Origin: an uncultured Jannaschia sp.
GTDB taxonomy: Bacteria > Pseudomonadota > Alphaproteobacteria > Rhodobacterales > Rhodobacteraceae
DNA: 5,089 bases
Direction of reading: 5' to 3'
Assembly: GCA_937916365.1 (NCBI GenBank)
Contig: CALFSY010000256.1
Span: 1 to 5,089, forward strand
Shown: piece by piece, positions 3,989 to 5,089 of the stretch
Layout: every line of letters begins with the position of its first letter
Position numbering within the stretch: the first letter of the stretch is position 1
The notes under the pieces: generated by a model
What the model was told of the DNA's origin: nothing
What the model saw: only the letters and a program-made list of their open reading frames with translations
The model's database searches: none
Program-made: the position numbers and the translations under genes

Positions 3989-5065
3989 TTAACTCGCATA
4001 TATCTGAAATTCGGCTTTTTTAATGTTAAGCGCTTCGGTAAGAGGTGTTGCTGGATTGACAATGTTTAATACTGGATTGACGATAAAGTTTTCTTGCATA
4101 AGTGCCCCCTTTGATCCTGATGCCGCATCATGTCCCGCAGTAGCAAAATTCAAAGTTGTCCGCCTCATTAACAGACCGCCAGCATCAACAAGGTTATTGT
4201 CATACACAGCAATACTAGTGATGCTATCAATAGAAAATGTGGGTATATTTTTAATATGAATCGAAACTAAAAAATAATAAAATCCTGTCTTTAATATTTG
4301 TATTTTACCATCCGGACGGAGAAGAAAATGCGACGAGGTATCATAACCAGTATCCTCAATATCATCCGAATCGTATAAAATATCGAAAGCGCCCAAAGTT
4401 GTCGGATAGCTTAAATTTATCGCTTTAAGACTTATGACCGGTTTCGGAGGCACAAGCGGGGCGCCATTCACCATGACCTGCCCCGCGCCGCTGGTCACAA
4501 GGTTCACATCCACGTCGTCCGCGCCGGTGCCTGCTGCGGCCACGCCAACGTTTACGGAGTTATCGTCGTGACTAATTTCCACCGCACGATAATTGTCATC
4601 GTCTATATACCTATCATAAACGCGAAACGCTTGGCGATCTGTGCCATTGACCAGGCCCAAGATACGTTCCCCCATGGGGCGCAGCGTCATGTTAATGGCC
4701 GCGTTCACCGCCGCGCCGGTGGTCCAGGCGATTGCATTGGTAAACGGTAGAATAAGAGCCTTGGCGAAGGCCCGAAAAATCGCGCCGGTCAACGTGCCGT
4801 CGCCCCCCACATCAACCGGCCCGCCGCCTGGTTGTGCCCCCCCTCTTACACGCACCTGATTTGTCGTATTTTTGCCCAGGTGAAGGGTATCGCCGTCTTG
4901 GGGTATGGTGACATTGGCGTTTCCAGCCACCTCGCCCGTGGCCCCATCCACCACCACCAGCGCGTCTGCGCCGGCATCAATACTCAGCGCGTCCACCTGT
5001 GCCCGCTGTGCGGGGGGTAGCGCCGCGCCGCCATTGTTTTGGGCTGGAATGGTTCTGCTGCGCAT
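3989..5065 (-). CDS. Tail-fibre-like / receptor-binding protein with an AT-rich C-terminal tip
   Basis: This 358-aa protein is best read as a phage tail-fibre or tip protein. The N-terminal part (1-90) is low-complexity, rich in A, G, V and D (VDALSIDAGADALVVVDGAT; NVTIPQDGDTLHLGKNTTNQ). A hydrophobic/Ala stretch follows at 92-128, then beta-rich shaft-like sequence (DDDNYRAVEISHDDNSVNVG, then VNLVTSGAGQVMVNGAPLVP). From about residue 208 the protein changes: FLLRPDGKIQILKTGFYYFL (247-266) with the next strand resembles the C1q/TNF-like jelly-roll pattern found in phage receptor-binding tips. That fold is inferred. Codons for the C-terminal part are very AT-rich compared with the N-terminal part. 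ATG 5065 is chosen because GGAGG (5077-5073) lies 7 bases upstream; a GTG at 5068 is possible. The gene is followed downstream by the methylase gene. Confidence 0.75.
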   Translation of the reverse strand: MRSRTIPAQNNGGAALPPAQRAQVDALSIDAGADALVVVDGATGEVAGNANVTIPQDGDTLHLGKNTTNQVRVRGGAQPGGGPVDVGGDGTLTGAIFRAFAKALILPFTNAIAWTTGAAVNAAINMTLRPMGERILGLVNGTDRQAFRVYDRYIDDDNYRAVEISHDDNSVNVGVAAAGTGADDVDVNLVTSGAGQVMVNGAPLVPPKPVISLKAINLSYPTTLGAFDILYDSDDIEDTGYDTSSHFLLRPDGKIQILKTGFYYFLVSIHIKNIPTFSIDSITSIAVYDNNLVDAGGLLMRRTTLNFATAGHDAASGSKGALMQENFIVNPVLNIVNPATPLTEALNIKKAEFQIYAS

Positions 5066-5089
5066 CACACCCCCTCCGTGATCACGATG
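5065..5089 (-). CDS. Possible 3' end of an upstream minus-strand gene
   Basis: Reading leftward from the window edge, one frame gives IVITEGV and a TGA stop at 5067-5065 that overlaps the tail-fibre ATG (TGATG). Such stop/start overlap is usual inside phage structural operons, so this is probably the tail end of the preceding gene. Only seven residues are visible, so no family can be named and the frame choice is weakly supported. Confidence 0.35.

Noticed and set aside
3867..3992. 41-codon plus-strand ORF in the methylase/tail-fibre gap
   Set aside because: AGGAGG is 14 bases upstream, too far for a normal start. The frame runs through the terminator-like hairpin and the product is a low-complexity Gly/Pro/Cys/Arg sequence. 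A non-coding reading fits better.
3989..5065. Invertible tail-fibre segment of the Mu G-loop type
   Set aside because: I saw no pair of inverted gix/hix-like sites, no second alternative C-terminal ORF and no invertase gene in the window.

Overview
The window looks like part of a Mu-type (transposable) prophage or phage of an alphaproteobacterium, most likely a member of Rhodobacterales. The phage assignment rests on a Gam-like DNA-end protector, a GemA/gp16-like regulator, a MuF-like (SPP1 gp7-type) head protein, a D12-class DNA adenine methylase and a tail-fibre-like protein. The host assignment is inferred from moderately high GC, gene style and the kinds of small proteins present. No transposase, repressor, prophage end or host gene is visible, so the state of the element (active or decayed) cannot be judged.

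Left part (1-2962) is one tightly packed rightward operon that looks like the early/middle block: gam (12-542), an unrecognised 56-aa protein (648-818), gemA-like (811-1311), a 68-aa zinc-ribbon protein (1298-1504), a 21-aa ORF that may be the stump of a helix-turn-helix gene (1519-1584), a MuF-like head protein (1581-2495) and a protein carrying a stand-alone DnaA domain IV (2492-2962). Apart from the gam to 56-aa gap, which holds a perfect 13-bp hairpin, neighbours overlap or lie within 15 bases, which suggests co-transcription and translational coupling.

Right part (3018-5089) is on the minus strand. A tail-fibre-like gene (5065 to 3989) is followed by a D12 DNA adenine methylase (3803 to 3018), and the last codons of another minus-strand gene probably end at 5065. 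This resembles the 3' end of a late operon. The two operons converge at about 2963-3017, where a long dyad sits. The tail-fibre gene is mosaic: a GC-rich N-terminal shaft half and a strikingly AT-rich C-terminal half, as expected of a swapped receptor-binding tip.

The 185-base gap between the tail-fibre and methylase genes is the most unusual non-coding stretch. On the plus strand, against both flanking genes, it holds a perfect TTGACA -35 with a plausible -10, two short palindromes, a strong Shine-Dalgarno-like sequence and a GC-rich hairpin followed by a T-rich tract. Together these could specify a short RNA of about 120 nt, antisense to the methylase leader, or a leader for a 41-codon ORF. 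This is a prediction only.
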